From assembly GCA_016720825.1 (NCBI GenBank), contig JADKJV010000008.1, positions 124,001-188,000 on the forward strand: a DNA stretch of 64,000 nt. Direction: 5' to 3'. Each line of letters starts with the position of its first letter. The stretch's first letter is position 1. Source of the DNA: Chitinophagaceae bacterium. Its GTDB lineage: Bacteria; Bacteroidota; Bacteroidia; Chitinophagales; Chitinophagaceae. The translations under genes were made by a program, and so were the position numbers. Below the pieces are notes generated by a model that was given only the letters and a program-made list of their open reading frames with translations, ran no database searches and had not been told where the DNA came from. Shown piece by piece: positions 62,405 through 64,000 of this stretch.

Positions 62405-63145
62405 TTAGAATGCTTTTGCTTCTTCGTGTAAGAGGCGAACCAGTTCATCCACGTTATCGGGTGCCACGAGTTTAACGCCTGCTTTTGCAGGGGGCAGTCC
62501 AAATCCGGCAACGGAAGTGAGTGCATCTGCGGCAACGGGATCAACTACTTTCAGTGGTTTGGTACGGGCAGCCATAATACCGCGCATGTTGGGGATGCGG
62601 GCTTCAGACATTCCTTTCTGGCAGCTGATCACCAGCGGGAGGGAAGCTTCACAGGTTTCTTCACCGCCTTCGATTTCACGGTTAACGGTAGCCGTTGTTC
62701 CGGCGATATCCAGTTTAGTGGCCAGTGAAATAAAGGGCTGGTCGAGCAATTCAGCAACCATACCGCCAATAGAAGCACCATTATAGTCAATGGTTTCCTT
62801 ACCGGCCAGTACCAGGTCGTATCCGCCTTCTTTGGCAATGGCAGCGATCTGGGAAGCCACCTGGAAGCTATCCTGTGAGTCGAGGTTTACCCGGATGGCT
62901 TCATCACCACCGGCCAGGGCCTTGCGGATGATGGGTTCTGTATCGGCTGCGCCAACGGTAATGAGGTGAATGACTGTTGAAGCATCGGCTTCTTTCAGCT
63001 CAATAGCCCTTACAAGTGCATACCATTCATCGTAGGGGTTAATGATCCACTGGACGCCATTCGCGTCGAATTTCGTGTTGTTATCGGTGAAGGCTATTTT
63101 TGCCGTGGTATCCGGCGTTTTACTGATACATACCAGAATCTTCAT
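62405..63145 (-). CDS. etfB: Electron transfer flavoprotein subunit beta
   Basis: EtfB holds the AMP and docks the partner dehydrogenase. It is a 246-residue chain with the family start MKILVCISKTPDTTAKIAFT, NPYDEWYALVRAIELKEA, LAGKETIDYNGASIGGMVAE, LLDQPFISLATKLDI and EGGEETCEASLPLVISCQKG. Length is normal and there is no interruption. It is the first gene of the etfBA operon, divergent from the TPR gene by about 100 bases, with a -7 box at 63193. Confidence 0.96.
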   Translation of the reverse strand: MKILVCISKTPDTTAKIAFTDNNTKFDANGVQWIINPYDEWYALVRAIELKEADASTVIHLITVGAADTEPIIRKALAGGDEAIRVNLDSQDSFQVASQIAAIAKEGGYDLVLAGKETIDYNGASIGGMVAELLDQPFISLATKLDIAGTTATVNREIEGGEETCEASLPLVISCQKGMSEARIPNMRGIMAARTKPLKVVDPVAADALTSVAGFGLPPAKAGVKLVAPDNVDELVRLLHEEAKAF

Positions 63146-63192
63146 AATGTTATGTTGAGTGATTAATCAGATAGTTGTTTATGCAACTAAAG

Positions 63193-63200
63193 CAAAGATA
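63193..63200 (-). promoter_or_regulatory. Putative -7 box for etfBA
   Basis: TATCTTTG on the minus strand fits TAnnTTTG, 48 bases upstream of the etfB start. No TTG lies at the expected -33 position. Confidence 0.45.
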
Positions 63201-63249
63201 AGAGGTGTACCCGTAAATTCAGCCGCTTCGTTCAAATTTTTTATCAACT

Positions 63250-63561
63250 ATGGACCGTATCGCCAAATTGCTCCAGTTTCTGCAGGAAAACCCGGCTGAT
63301 TCCTTCGTGAATCACGCCCTGGCCCTTGAATATATTAAGGCAGGTGAACTGGAAAAGGCCCGTTCCATCTTCGAATCGCTGCTGGAAAGGGATCCAGGAT
63401 ATGTGGGCAGCTATTACCACCTGGCCAAGCTGATGGAAAAACTGGAGGATGAGCCGGCGGCTATCAAATGGTATGAAAAGGGGATGGAGGAAGCGAAGAA
63501 GGCGGGGGATAACCATGCATTTGGTGAACTGAGGGGGGCTTATGAAGAACTAACGTTTTAA
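63250..63561 (+). CDS. Small tetratricopeptide-repeat protein
   Basis: 103 residues made up of about two TPR units: NHALALEYIKAGELEKARSI with FESLLERDPGYVGSYYHLAK, and LMEKLEDEPAAIKWYEKGME. It is soluble with no signal, so it is probably a protein-binding scaffold in the cytoplasm. The family is conserved in Bacteroidota near many different genes. The start is the only ATG in range and it is divergent from etfB. No partner can be named. Confidence 0.8.
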   Translation: MDRIAKLLQFLQENPADSFVNHALALEYIKAGELEKARSIFESLLERDPGYVGSYYHLAKLMEKLEDEPAAIKWYEKGMEEAKKAGDNHAFGELRGAYEELTF

Positions 63562-63566
63562 ATTGC

Positions 63567-63695
63567 TTTTACCACAAAGGGCACAAAGGAAATACACAAA
63601 GTTCACAAGGGTGAACACTTTGTGAACCTTGTGTATTTCCCTTTGTGTACGTTGCCTGCCCGCCGAAGCGAAGCGAAGAAGGTGGTTTTGTATTT
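63567..63695. repeat. CACAAAG/CGAAGCG dispersed repeat, copy B (inverted relative to copy A)
   Basis: TTTTACCACAAAGGGCACAA, GAAATACACAAAGTTCACAA, GTGAACACTTTGTGAACCTT, GTACGTTGCCTGCCCGCCGA and AGCGAAGCGAAGAAGG follow in order. The reverse complement aligns with 58203-58330 over the whole length. Copy B lies between the TPR gene and tilS. Confidence 0.85.
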
Positions 63696-63706
63696 AATAA
63701 TTCCAA

Positions 63707-64000
63707 ATGAACCTGCTCAAGCTATTTCAAGATACTATCCAGGAAAAAGATCTTTTTCAAAAAGATGCTTTCCTGATTCTCGCCGTCAGCGGGGGCATGG
63801 ATTCTGTTGTCCTTACTGAATTATGCAAACAGTCTGGCTATACCTGCGCCATTGCCCATTGCAATTTTAAATTGAGAGGGGAGGAAAGTGACCGGGATGA
63901 AAATTTTGTAAAGGAACTGGCTGCGAAAATGGATTTCCCTTTTTTCCTCAAATCATTTGATACTAAAACATACGCAACAGAACATAAAGTATCCACACAG
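63707..64000 (+). CDS. tilS: tRNA(Ile)-lysidine synthase, N-terminal part, cut by window edge
   Basis: TilS attaches lysine to C34 of tRNA-Ile(CAU), changing its codon reading from AUG to AUA. From ATG 63707 the open frame runs to the window end (98 codons). It reads MNLLKLFQDTIQEKDLFQKD, then the PP-loop ATP-binding motif LILAVSGGMDSVVLTELCKQ, and the family motif IAHCNFKLRGEESDRDENFV. These two motifs in this order identify TilS. The rest of the protein is outside the window. It follows CACAAAG repeat copy B with no obvious terminator before it. Confidence 0.93.
   Translation, partial: MNLLKLFQDTIQEKDLFQKDAFLILAVSGGMDSVVLTELCKQSGYTCAIAHCNFKLRGEESDRDENFVKELAAKMDFPFFLKSFDTKTYATEHKVSTQ

Overview
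This window looks like chromosomal DNA from a Bacteroidota bacterium, most likely of the Chitinophagaceae or a close relative. The evidence is type IX secretion (T9SS) C-terminal sorting domains of types A and B, a fused SecDF, a nusB / DUF1573 / yajC / coaE block, promoters of the Bacteroidota form (TAnnTTTG near -7), and housekeeping proteins that read like that group. I saw no rRNA, tRNA, CRISPR array, insertion sequence, integrase or phage gene.

Layout. 0-3.8 kb: the end of a fatty acid desaturase, a cold-shock-domain protein, a methylmalonyl-CoA mutase catalytic chain with a small membrane-anchored partner, and an A-type Fe-S carrier. 3.9-8.4 kb: SecDF plus a separate protein resembling the SecD periplasmic domain. 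8.4-11 kb: an exported serine hydrolase and an aspartate-type aminotransferase, followed by a 118-bp tandem repeat array. 11.4-14 kb: coaE, yajC, a DUF1573 lipoprotein and nusB on the minus strand. 14.4-20.5 kb: groES-groEL, then a large secreted zinc metalloprotease. 20.9-33.9 kb: OmpA-like protein, YbiT-like ABC-F ATPase, glycosyltransferase, amino acid permease, MocR-type regulator, ilvE, a T9SS type B protein, an SDR/VOC pair and a small outer-membrane barrel.

34.6-57.3 kb is the most distinctive part: five consecutive same-strand genes for very large secreted proteins of about 955 to 2,690 residues. Each has a signal peptide and a T9SS type A C-terminus, and most are separated by strong terminators. 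Several share nearly the same signal-peptide start and C-terminal cassette, so they look like tandem paralogues for surface display or adhesion. 57.4-64 kb returns to housekeeping genes: VIT-family transporter, ornithine aminotransferase with a possible leader peptide, ispE, a bifunctional nuclease, etfBA, a TPR protein and the start of tilS.

Two window-wide features matter to any reader. First, about 18 genes are broken by roughly 30 small indels, often in homopolymers, including essential genes (groEL, secDF, nusB). This is best explained by consensus sequence error, so I annotate them as single whole genes and not as pseudogenes. Second, the intergenic DNA carries several families of short dispersed or tandem inverted repeats: the 118-bp array, a TTGGA-rich palindrome, a CACAAAG/CGAAGCG palindrome, and CATTCAA-type leaders just before start codons. 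No feature list names these, and they are the best candidates here for something undescribed.
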